From: Rhodocyclaceae bacterium | Lineage (GTDB): Bacteria > Pseudomonadota > Gammaproteobacteria > Burkholderiales > CAIKXV01 | Direction: 5' to 3' | Length of the DNA stretch: 64,000 nucleotides | NCBI GenBank assembly: GCA_020248265.1 | Contig: JADCHX010000022.1 | Span: 1-64,000, forward strand | Part shown: positions 10,860 through 18,859 of the stretch, one piece after another | Position numbering within the stretch: position 1 is the stretch's first letter | Layout of the letters: each line of letters starts with the position of its first letter | The notes under the pieces: generated by a model | Told to the model about the DNA's origin: nothing | Seen by the model: only the letters and a program-made list of their open reading frames with translations | Databases searched by the model: none | Made by a program: the position numbers and the translations under genes

Positions 10860-10972
10860 GCTCGCTGCTGCGGGGTACCCCGCTCAGCGAGGTAAAGGAG
10901 GAGGCTTCGGTCTCGTCTTCGAGACTGAAGCCGGAGGACACGAGCGGAGCGGGGTACCCCGCAGCAGCGAGC
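10860..10972. repeat. 113-bp nested palindrome between hydroxylase operon and tauE-like gene
   Basis: A perfect 26-bp inverted repeat (10860–10885 with 10947–10972) encloses a second stem of 13 bp with a single G·T pair (10903–10915 with 10920–10932) and a four-base loop. Each long arm holds its own 12-bp palindrome around GGTACC. There is no T-tract, so it is not a classical intrinsic terminator, but it sits between convergent genes where a bidirectional termination or REP-like element is expected. A weaker CCCGG/CCGGG hairpin lies just upstream at about 10827–10843. Confidence 0.85.
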
Positions 10973-11022
10973 GAGCACGGCGCGAGACGCCGCGTGCCGA
11001 TGCGCTGCCGCCGCGCAGGCGC

Positions 11023-11808
11023 CTAGCCTGCGGCCGCGAGCAGGTGCCAGGTACTCTGCACCGCCAGCCCGATCGCCATCGCCCACAGGAAGACCTTCAG
11101 CAGCTTCTTGTAGGTCTTCGCATCGATGCGGTCCTGGATGCGCCAGCCGAGCCACATCGTCAGCAGCGCCAGCGCCGTCAGCGGAAACGAGATCAGGATC
11201 GCGGCTCGATCGATCTGGCCCGCCAGTGCCAGGCCGGTCGTCTGCACCATGCGCGCAGAGACGAAGCACAGGTTCATCACCTGGGTCATCACCAGCATCG
11301 GCAGCCCGAGCGCCGAGAAATAGATCAGCAGCGGCGGCAGCGCGACGTTGACCGAGCCGGACAGGAAGCCACCGAGGAAACCAGCCACCGCGCCGGCACG
11401 TCCGGGATGCGCGCGTACCGTCGACCAGTCGATCCGGTTCAATGCCTCCTGCCTCAGGTAGACGAACAGCGCGACCGCGAGAAACAGCTTCAACCAGTCC
11501 TGGGGGGCGAAGATCAATATCTTCGTGCCCAGCAGCGCGCCAGGCAGCGTCCAGAGGGCGACCGGCCAGTAGCGCCCGAGGCTGCTGCGCCAGTTGCCGC
11601 CGCGCAGGATGGCGACCACGCCGGTGACGATGTTCGGAACCACCGTGACGACGATAGCGGTCCGGATGTCCATCAGCATCGCGAGCATCGGCGTGGCGAT
11701 CACCGGGAAACCGAAGCCGATGGCCCCCTGCAGCAGTCCGGCGAGCGCGACCACCGCGAACACCGCAGCCCACAGTTCAAGCGAAAGTTCGATGCTCAAG
11801 GCAGCCAT
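11023..11808 (-). CDS. TauE/SafE family membrane permease
   Basis: A 261-residue polytopic inner-membrane protein with about eight hydrophobic helices in two halves, typical of the TauE/SafE family of anion (sulfite, sulfoacetate or related) exporters or importers. The family GAIGFGFPVIATPML motif lies in the first half and a related GFLGGFLSGSVNVALP in the second. The ATG at 11808 is chosen; an in-frame TTG lies four codons upstream and neither has an ideal ribosome-binding site. It is convergent with the molybdenum hydroxylase operon across the palindrome. Its substrate cannot be read from sequence. Confidence 0.85.
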   Translation of the reverse strand: MAALSIELSLELWAAVFAVVALAGLLQGAIGFGFPVIATPMLAMLMDIRTAIVVTVVPNIVTGVVAILRGGNWRSSLGRYWPVALWTLPGALLGTKILIFAPQDWLKLFLAVALFVYLRQEALNRIDWSTVRAHPGRAGAVAGFLGGFLSGSVNVALPPLLIYFSALGLPMLVMTQVMNLCFVSARMVQTTGLALAGQIDRAAILISFPLTALALLTMWLGWRIQDRIDAKTYKKLLKVFLWAMAIGLAVQSTWHLLAAAG

Positions 11809-11869
11809 CCCCCGGCGCAAGGCGCCGGCATCCCGGCACTGGCGCGGACGACCGGCACCTGCCGCGGCT

Positions 11870-13363
11870 TCAAGCGGTGCCGCCGACCGTCAGCCCGTCG
11901 ATGCGCAGCGTGGGCTGACCGACGCCCACCGGGACGCTCTGACCTTCCTTGCCGCACGATCCGACGCCCGCATCGAGTTTCATGTCGTTGCCGATCATCG
12001 TGACCCGGGTCAGCGCATCGGGACCGTTGCCGATCAGCGTCGCTCCCTTGACCGGATGCACCAGCTTGCCGTCCTCCACCAGCCACGCCTCGGACGCCGA
12101 GAACACGAACTTGCCGCTGACGATATCCACCTGGCCACCGCCGAAGTTGACCGCGTACAGCCCTCGCTTCACCGAGCGGATGATCTCCTCGGGATCCTTG
12201 TCGCCGTTGAGCATGTAGGTGTTGGTCATGCGCGGCATCGGCAGGTGCGCGAACGACTCGCGCCGGCCGTTACCGGTCACCGGCATGCTCATCAGGCGCG
12301 CGTTGAGCGAATCCTGGATGTAGCCCTGCAGCACGCCGTTCTCGATCAGCACGGTGCGCTGCGTCGGGTTGCCCTCGTCGTCGACGTTGAGCGAACCGCG
12401 CCGCTCGGGCAGTGTACCGTCGTCGACGACCGTGACCCCGGGCGCAGCGACCCGCTCTCCGATGCGGCCGGTGAATGCCGAAGTGCCCTTGCGGTTGAAG
12501 TCGCCCTCGAGCCCGTGGCCGATCGCCTCGTGGAGCAGCACGCCGGGCCAGCCCGGCCCGAGCACGACCGTCATCGACCCCGCCGGCGCGGGACGCGCCT
12601 CGAGGTTGAGCAACGCGGTATCGACCGCTTCCTTTGCGTAGCGGCCGATCACCTCGTCGGTGAAGTACGAATAATCGAAGCGTCCGCCACCGCCCGAACT
12701 GCCCTGCTCGCGCCGCCCGTCCTGCTCGACGATCACCTGTACCGACATGCGCACCAGCGGGCGCACGTCGGCGCTCTGCAGGCCGTCGTGGCGCGCGATC
12801 ATCACGACTTCATATTGCCCGGCCAGCGAAGCCATGACCTGGATAACGCGGGGATCGCACGCGCGCGCCGCCCGCTCGATACGCTCGAGCAGGTCGACCT
12901 TCCGGCCTTCGTCCAGGCTGAGCAGCGGATCCTTCGGGGCGTACAGTTCGCGCGCCGCACCGGTACGCACCAGCGGCGCACTCCCCTGCTGGCCGGCGCG
13001 GGCGATCGCGCGGGTCGCGGCTGCAGCCGCCTCGAGTGCCGGCAGGCTGATGTCGTCCGAATACGCGAAGGCCGTCTTCTCGCCAGTGACGGCGCGCACG
13101 CCGACGCCCTGCTCGATCGAGAAACTGCCGGACTTGACCATCCCCTCCTCGAGACTCCAGCCCTCGGAACGCGTGTACTGGAAATAGAGGTCTGCGTAGT
13201 CGACCTGGTGGCTCAGGATGCTGCCGAACACCTTGCCCAGCGCACCGTTGTCGAGCGCGTACGGTGCGAGGAGGCACTGGCCGGCGGTATTCATCAACCG
13301 GTCTGCGAGGCCGCGCGCCGCGGCGGGGGAAGCGGCGGCAGGCGCCGGAGTGTTGGCGTTCAT
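11870..13363 (-). CDS. tldD: Metalloprotease TldD
   Basis: A 497-residue TldD-family protease, which with PmbA/TldE degrades or matures peptides in the cytosol. The zinc site HEAIGHGLEGD (HExxxH plus a downstream ligand) is intact, as is the C-terminal GSCGKEGQSVPVGVGQP. The ATG at 13363 is chosen because AAGGA precedes it; an ATG at 13375 overlaps the nitrilase stop as ATGA but lacks a ribosome-binding site. It is the last gene of the minus-strand series yhdP, exported protein, nitrilase, tldD. No pmbA is in the window, so its partner must be elsewhere. Confidence 0.95.
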   Translation of the reverse strand: MNANTPAPAAASPAAARGLADRLMNTAGQCLLAPYALDNGALGKVFGSILSHQVDYADLYFQYTRSEGWSLEEGMVKSGSFSIEQGVGVRAVTGEKTAFAYSDDISLPALEAAAAATRAIARAGQQGSAPLVRTGAARELYAPKDPLLSLDEGRKVDLLERIERAARACDPRVIQVMASLAGQYEVVMIARHDGLQSADVRPLVRMSVQVIVEQDGRREQGSSGGGGRFDYSYFTDEVIGRYAKEAVDTALLNLEARPAPAGSMTVVLGPGWPGVLLHEAIGHGLEGDFNRKGTSAFTGRIGERVAAPGVTVVDDGTLPERRGSLNVDDEGNPTQRTVLIENGVLQGYIQDSLNARLMSMPVTGNGRRESFAHLPMPRMTNTYMLNGDKDPEEIIRSVKRGLYAVNFGGGQVDIVSGKFVFSASEAWLVEDGKLVHPVKGATLIGNGPDALTRVTMIGNDMKLDAGVGSCGKEGQSVPVGVGQPTLRIDGLTVGGTA

Positions 13364-13371
13364 CGGTTCCT

Positions 13372-14256
13372 TCATACGGAATGCAGGGTACGGTGGGTCA
13401 GCGCGGGCAGCATGGTACGCACTTCGCGCTGGCTGGCGGGATCGATGTCGGCCAGCACCACGCCAGGGGCCTTCGCGCGCTGTGCAAGGATGCGCCCCCA
13501 GGGGTCTATCACCATCGAATGGCCATGGGTCTCGCGGCCGTTCGGATGCACGCCGCCCTGCGCGGGGGCAACCACGTAGGCGAGGTTTTCGATCGCACGC
13601 GCACGCAGCAGCGGCTCCCAGTGCGCGGCGCCAGTGGTCTCGGTGAATGCCGAAGGTACGAAGATCAGGTCGACGTCGCCCAAGGCACGGTACAGTTCCG
13701 GAAACCGCAGGTCGTAGCAGATCGACAGGCCGATGCGACCGAACGGAGAGTCGACGGCGACCACCCGCGAACCATGCGCGATCGTCCGTTCCTCGGAATA
13801 TTTCTCGCGCCCGTTGTCGAACCCGAAAAGGTGGATCTTGTCGTAGCGGGCAACCGCATTGCCGCGGTCGTCGTAGACGAGGCTTGCGTTCCAGACCTTG
13901 TCCGGATCGTCGCACGCAAGGGGGACCGAACCGCCGATCAGCCAGACCCCGTGGCGCCGTGCGGTATCGGCGAGGAACTGCTGGATCGGTCCGTCCCCGG
14001 GAATCTCGCGCGCAGCCACCTTGTCCCGATCGCGCATGCCGATGATCGCGAAGTATTCCGGCAGTCCGACCAGCCGTGCACCACCATCGACTGCCTCGGC
14101 AATCAGCGCTGCACAGTCGGCGAGGTTACTGGCGACATCCGGACCGGATACCGTCTGCACTGCCGCTACCCGGAACGGTCCGGACGGCAACTGGCGCAGC
14201 GGCGCATCGCGACTGGCGAGCGCGCCTGGCAGGGGTTCGATCGGCATCGATTGCAT
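13372..14256 (-). CDS. Carbon–nitrogen hydrolase (nitrilase superfamily, Nit-type amidase)
   Basis: A 294-residue nitrilase-superfamily enzyme of the Nit/NIT1 branch. The Glu–Lys–Cys triad is visible: Glu in GLPEYFAI, Lys in YDKIHLFGFD, and Cys in SICYDLRFPE. Nit1/YbeM-type relatives hydrolyse deaminated glutathione, a metabolite-repair reaction, and that role is plausible here but not proven. The ATG at 14256 follows GGAAGG; the N-terminus is about 25 residues longer than the minimal family. It lies 19 bases after the exported protein gene and abuts tldD, in an arrangement common in betaproteobacteria. Confidence 0.92.
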   Translation of the reverse strand: MQSMPIEPLPGALASRDAPLRQLPSGPFRVAAVQTVSGPDVASNLADCAALIAEAVDGGARLVGLPEYFAIIGMRDRDKVAAREIPGDGPIQQFLADTARRHGVWLIGGSVPLACDDPDKVWNASLVYDDRGNAVARYDKIHLFGFDNGREKYSEERTIAHGSRVVAVDSPFGRIGLSICYDLRFPELYRALGDVDLIFVPSAFTETTGAAHWEPLLRARAIENLAYVVAPAQGGVHPNGRETHGHSMVIDPWGRILAQRAKAPGVVLADIDPASQREVRTMLPALTHRTLHSV

Positions 14257-14275
14257 GACTGGCCTTCCGTTGCGT

Positions 14276-14692
14276 TCAGCGCGCCAGTTCCAGCACCATC
14301 GAGCCCCGCGGCAGCCCTTCGATGACGGCAGCGGTGGCGGGCGCAATCTCCAGCCGCCCGGGCTCGACGGCAAGCGCGACCAGCCAGTGGCGCAGTTCCT
14401 CCGCACGTAATCCACTATTCTGCCCGCCCGCGTGTCGAATAACCAGTGATCCGCGCGCTGTCCCGGCGAGCGCCGCGACGGCGGCGCGCACCGCTGGCAG
14501 CGTGCGGATCACATCCGCGCTGCGCGGCCGGTCCCATACCTCATCGCCGATCGTCCACGGCCCGGATGCGTTCACCGGGAGCGCCGCAGGGACGCCGGCA
14601 ATGGCTGGGGCCGGAGCGGCTGCCGGAGCGACGGCGGGTGCCAGCACGGCCATCAGGCCCGCCAGCGCGACCATGAACCGGAACACATGCAT
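14276..14692 (-). CDS. Small exported protein of unknown function
   Basis: A 138-residue protein with an N-terminal hydrophobic, alanine-rich signal segment (about residues 5–30) and a periplasmic remainder. I do not recognise a named family. The tail has an alternating pattern ending in PRGSMVLELAR, with SLVIRH followed by AEELRHWLVAL, suggesting a small alpha/beta fold. The ATG at 14692 was chosen because the signal starts there; the upstream in-frame extension is arginine-rich and overlaps yhdP. It starts ten bases after the yhdP stop and should be co-transcribed, which hints at an envelope role. Confidence 0.7.
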   Translation of the reverse strand: MHVFRFMVALAGLMAVLAPAVAPAAAPAPAIAGVPAALPVNASGPWTIGDEVWDRPRSADVIRTLPAVRAAVAALAGTARGSLVIRHAGGQNSGLRAEELRHWLVALAVEPGRLEIAPATAAVIEGLPRGSMVLELAR

Positions 14693-14702
14693 CGACACCG
14701 CC

Positions 14703-17700
14703 TCAGCCCGGCGCCGGCGCAATCGCCGACGGTGCGTTGCCAGGGGTGTTGCCGGGCGCGATGCCCGGTTCCGGTCGCACCGTCCGGGAAACCGTCGGCT
14801 CCGCCCAGGTGCCGGTCACCGCGTAGTCGAAGGTCGCCAGTTGCGCCAGCGGGTCCTTGAAGGCCCGCTGCACCAGGAAGCTCGCAATCCCTGCCACCGG
14901 GCCCCCGAGCAATGCGCCAGCCAGTGCGAGGCTGTCCCCGAGCGCCGGCGTGACCCTGACATGGAGGTTCTGCGTCTCCTTGGCGAGGTTGAGCTCCCCG
15001 CTCATCAGCACCCGTGCCGCCGGACCCTGGATGCGGAAGCCATCGAGCCTGCCCGTACCCCGGCTGATCCGCATCGTGCCGACGATCTCGTCAAAGGCGA
15101 AGCCCTCACTGAACACATCGCGGAAATCCAGTGCGATGCGACGCGGCAGGCTCTGCAGGTTGAACACGCCGAGCAGCCGGCCGACGCCGGGTTCCAGCGT
15201 GAGGAACTGGCCCTTCGACACCTCCGCCAGCAGCGTGCCGCCGAGCGTGGCCACATCGAGCTCCTGCGGACTGCCCGCCCACGACAGCGCACCTTCGATC
15301 CTGCCTGCTCCACCGCGCACGCCCTCGGGGTAGCCGAGGCGCGCAAGCAGCCTGCCGCTGTCGACGATGTCCAGCCGCACATTGACCTGGGTGCGCGGCT
15401 GTGCCATCCAGCTCTGCCAGAGCCCTTCCATCTGGAACGTCGCATCCGGATTGAGGATGCGCAGGCGATCGATTCGCCAGTCGCGGCCCTCGGGCTGCGC
15501 CAGCAGTTCGAGCCGGCCGAGCGCCATGTCGGCGAACAGGAAACTGTCGACCGCAATGTCGAGGGCAGGCAGTTCGGCATCGTCGAACTTCGCCTGCTGC
15601 AGCACGGCCTGGGTCGCCCGGGCGGGCGGCAGATTGATCTGCCGCAGCCGGGCGACCAGCCGCCCCCGCCCCTGCGATCTCCACACCAGTTCGCCGGACA
15701 CTTCCTTCGACGCGATGCTGCCGGCCCATCCGCCTGGCTGCGCCGTCGTCTTGACCACCACGTCGTTGAAGCGGCGACCGATCGCCTCGACCTGACCGAT
15801 GCGCAGGTCCAGTTCGGCCAGTTCAGGGCCGCCCTGCCCGCCCCCGGGAGAGGCCAGGGCGGCGATGAGCGGCCGCCAGGCATCCACACTCACCTGCCTG
15901 AGCGCGCCGCCGACCGATACGCCGCGGCGCTCCGGCACCGGCGCCGGAGCGCCGCCGAGCACCACCGAGGCCCTTTCGACCGTGGCCTGTCCGGCGTCGA
16001 TCCGGCGCAGCACTTGCGCCGACAGCGCGCTTCCCAGGCTGATGGCGATCCGGTCCCGATCCGTGCCACTGACCTGCTCGACCCGCAGCGGCAGAGTCTC
16101 CGCGGCGACCTTGCCAAACGGAGGTGGCAGTTCGATCGCCATGCCCGCCAGCGAGGACTCGACCACCAGGTCGCCGACCTTGCGCCGGTAGTTGACGGTT
16201 GCCCGCCAGTCGGTCGCTCCGCGCAAGGACTGCCCGAACGGGGCCGGCAGCTCGCGACGCAGCTGTTCCGCAGTCGCTCTGCCGCTGACCCCGACGCGGA
16301 CCGATCCGTCGCGCTGCGATGCGACGTTGATCACGGTGGGCCCGCCCAGCATTTGCGCTGCCGCGCCATTGACCCGGAGCGCCGACTCGGTGAACTCGAG
16401 CCGGCCGTTGACCGAATCGAGCACCGGCAGGTCGCGGTCGAGCACCAGACGGTTACCGGCGAACTGGAAACTGCCCGTCACCGTACTGTCCACGAGGTGC
16501 CGCAGGGGCAGCACGAGTTTCAGGGAGAGCCGACCGCGTCCCTGCGCGTCCATCGAGCGGGTGGCACCGTCGAGCATCCCGTCGACCGGGCTCTGCGCGA
16601 TGAAACGCAGGAAATCGGACGTCGCAGACTCCGCCTCGCCGACGATCTCGAGCACTTCATCGTGGTGAAGGATGTCGGGCACGAACGCGCGCACCCGCTG
16701 CAGCTTCACGCCGGCGATCGTGGCGTTGCGGGGAAGGATTTCCATGCGGTTGGCCCGGAACACGAGGTCGCCATCGATTCCAGTGATCTTCGGCCATCCT
16801 GCCGAGTAGTCGAGATCGACGCCCTGCGCCTTCACCGTGACCAGGAACTGTCCGCGGTCGTGCCCGGGCTCGCTGAACGGGAAGTGCTCGAGATCGCCCT
16901 TCAGGCGCAGGCGGACGTCTGTCGAGCGTCCGGAGAGCAGCGAGCGTCCCAGCCACCTGCGCGTATCTTCGCCCACCACCAGAGGCATGTAGCGGGCCAC
17001 CGCCGTCGCCTGCACCCGGCTCAGGGCACCGGTCAGGTCGACCTCGCCACGCTTCGACGCCCACGGCCGGATCTCGCCGGACAGCGTGCCGGCGAGATCC
17101 GCATTCGTGAACGAAACGGCACCGAGCTGAATGGCCAGCCGCGGCCCCTGCCCGCTCCAGTTGGCCTGCCCTGTGAACGCATCGAATGCCATCGGGCGCG
17201 GAAACAGCGTCGGCAGCGCAAGGCGCAGGTCGCGCGAGTCGATGCGCAGCACGCCAGCCCGCTCGCTGCCATCGATCGATCCAGAGACCCCGTCGATGCC
17301 CGGCCAGGTGCCCCAGGGCTCGACCGAGAGCGCGTCGAAGCGCGCCCGCAGTTGCCAGGCCGTCGGGGTCTGGATCGAGCCCTCCCATGCGATCGAGACG
17401 TCCGACAGGCGGCCCCGTGGCGACAAGGCAGCCAGCCATTCACGCGCCTTCGTATCGAGCGGCAACTGGCCCGCAAGTGCAACCCATGGCGCGATCTCGA
17501 GCGCGCTTGCGGTGAGTTCGGTGCGCTCGGCGTGTCCACCGATCATCGCCGGCGGCATGCCGCCCGACGGCGCCGTGACGGGCTCGCGCCAGCGCAGGCG
17601 GGCAACGGTCGGCGCTGTCGTCGGGCGCCCGGCCTGGGACAGCGCAAGCTGGTTCGCGGTAACCTCGAAGCCGTCCGGCAGATGGCGCCAGGACAGCCGG

Positions 17701-18686
17701 CCACTCATCGTTTCGAAGGCAAGCGCCTCGAGATCCGGTGCCAGCGTGGCGCGGACCGATGTCAGCTCGACGTCGCTGATCAGGGAAGTCAGGCGCCCCC
17801 CCCGCCTCTCGGCCCAGAGTCGTACCGCGCCCGTGCCGCGCTGCACACCGCCGGGCAGGTCGATCCACGCCTCCCAGCCGGACAGGCTGGTGTCACGCAG
17901 TTCGACGAACACTCGCCCCTCCCAATCAGCGAAGCGCGAAAGGTCGCTGCCGCGCCATTCCGCACGCAGGTCGAGCGGTGCCGCCAGGCCGTCCGGCGGC
18001 ACTGCGGTCACGCCAAGCCGGTGCTGGCGTCCGCTCGATTCGAGCCGGAGGTTCACCTTCTTCAGCCAGAGCTCCGGTGCGCCGCGCGCTTCATCGATCC
18101 AGACGACCGCCGCGTCGCGGATGACGACGCCGCGCTGCGCCAGGACCCAGCGCCCGAATCCGCCCTCATCGCCAGCGCCCGAAACAGGCAGGCCTGCGAC
18201 CGACAGCCTGCCCGCTGCATCGCGGCGGATGGTCAGGCTCGGCCCGACGACCTCGAGTCTGTGCATGCGCGCGCCGCCGACCAGCATGGATCGCCAGGAC
18301 AGGGTCGCCTCCACGCGCTGCAGTTCGAGCGCCGGCCGGCCGACCGCATCGTGCACCACCACCTCGCGCATGGACAGGTGCGGGCGGAGGCCATTCCAGT
18401 TCGCGGCGATGCTGCCGATCGTCACCTTCTGGCCGCTCGCCTCGCTGATCAGGCCGGCGATACGATCGCGATGCTGATCGATGGTGGGCAGCACGTAGAA
18501 GCGCAGGGACAGCACGACCACTGCGGTGCCGAAGCCGGCCAGCAGGACCAGCACCATCAGCAGCCGATAGGTGCCCAGCGATAGCCGCCCAAGAACGCGC
18601 AGCGAGCGCAGCTGCGCGAGGCGCTGGAGCGGCGATGCAGGGCGGGGAGCGGGATCGTTCAAGGGCGTTGCGCTAGACTGCCACAC
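14703..18686 (-). CDS. yhdP: YhdP family AsmA-like envelope protein
   Basis: A 1327-residue member of the YhdP/TamB/AsmA group, inner-membrane anchored proteins whose long periplasmic beta-groove bridges to the outer membrane and helps phospholipid transport. One transmembrane helix lies at about residues 42–65; the rest is the repetitive beta-rich YhdP body with a final AsmA-like part and a proline-rich tail. The length matches the family (E. coli ~1266). The start is uncertain: the frame opens with GTG at 18686, and a TTG at 18662 is possible; neither has a clear ribosome-binding site. It leads the yhdP–exported–nitrilase–tldD series and diverges from glnE. Confidence 0.93.
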   Translation of the reverse strand: MWQSSATPLNDPAPRPASPLQRLAQLRSLRVLGRLSLGTYRLLMVLVLLAGFGTAVVVLSLRFYVLPTIDQHRDRIAGLISEASGQKVTIGSIAANWNGLRPHLSMREVVVHDAVGRPALELQRVEATLSWRSMLVGGARMHRLEVVGPSLTIRRDAAGRLSVAGLPVSGAGDEGGFGRWVLAQRGVVIRDAAVVWIDEARGAPELWLKKVNLRLESSGRQHRLGVTAVPPDGLAAPLDLRAEWRGSDLSRFADWEGRVFVELRDTSLSGWEAWIDLPGGVQRGTGAVRLWAERRGGRLTSLISDVELTSVRATLAPDLEALAFETMSGRLSWRHLPDGFEVTANQLALSQAGRPTTAPTVARLRWREPVTAPSGGMPPAMIGGHAERTELTASALEIAPWVALAGQLPLDTKAREWLAALSPRGRLSDVSIAWEGSIQTPTAWQLRARFDALSVEPWGTWPGIDGVSGSIDGSERAGVLRIDSRDLRLALPTLFPRPMAFDAFTGQANWSGQGPRLAIQLGAVSFTNADLAGTLSGEIRPWASKRGEVDLTGALSRVQATAVARYMPLVVGEDTRRWLGRSLLSGRSTDVRLRLKGDLEHFPFSEPGHDRGQFLVTVKAQGVDLDYSAGWPKITGIDGDLVFRANRMEILPRNATIAGVKLQRVRAFVPDILHHDEVLEIVGEAESATSDFLRFIAQSPVDGMLDGATRSMDAQGRGRLSLKLVLPLRHLVDSTVTGSFQFAGNRLVLDRDLPVLDSVNGRLEFTESALRVNGAAAQMLGGPTVINVASQRDGSVRVGVSGRATAEQLRRELPAPFGQSLRGATDWRATVNYRRKVGDLVVESSLAGMAIELPPPFGKVAAETLPLRVEQVSGTDRDRIAISLGSALSAQVLRRIDAGQATVERASVVLGGAPAPVPERRGVSVGGALRQVSVDAWRPLIAALASPGGGQGGPELAELDLRIGQVEAIGRRFNDVVVKTTAQPGGWAGSIASKEVSGELVWRSQGRGRLVARLRQINLPPARATQAVLQQAKFDDAELPALDIAVDSFLFADMALGRLELLAQPEGRDWRIDRLRILNPDATFQMEGLWQSWMAQPRTQVNVRLDIVDSGRLLARLGYPEGVRGGAGRIEGALSWAGSPQELDVATLGGTLLAEVSKGQFLTLEPGVGRLLGVFNLQSLPRRIALDFRDVFSEGFAFDEIVGTMRISRGTGRLDGFRIQGPAARVLMSGELNLAKETQNLHVRVTPALGDSLALAGALLGGPVAGIASFLVQRAFKDPLAQLATFDYAVTGTWAEPTVSRTVRPEPGIAPGNTPGNAPSAIAPAPG

Positions 18687-18846
18687 CGGTGATGGACATC
18701 AGAGCCACCGGAACGGAAATGATTGGGCCCACGCGTGCTCCGGACAAAGAACGTCGAGTGTACTGCCATCGTCAACCTGCGGCTGGGGGTGGCGCCGCTG
18801 ACATGGCGGCGGACATGCGCGGCACGACCACACGACGGCAGGCGCC

Positions 18847-18852
18847 AGGAGG
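18847..18852 (+). promoter_or_regulatory. Ribosome-binding site deciding the glnE start
   Basis: A full AGGAGG lies seven bases before the ATG at 18860 but only one base before the ATG at 18854. This makes 18860 the likely start and removes a long non-conserved N-terminal extension that an earlier in-frame start would add. Confidence 0.75.
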
Positions 18853-18859
18853 CATGGTG

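Noticed and set aside
14322-18584. Plus-strand open frame of 1420 codons opposite yhdP
   Set aside because: It has no recognisable domain and a biased composition; yhdP on the minus strand has the expected helix and length.
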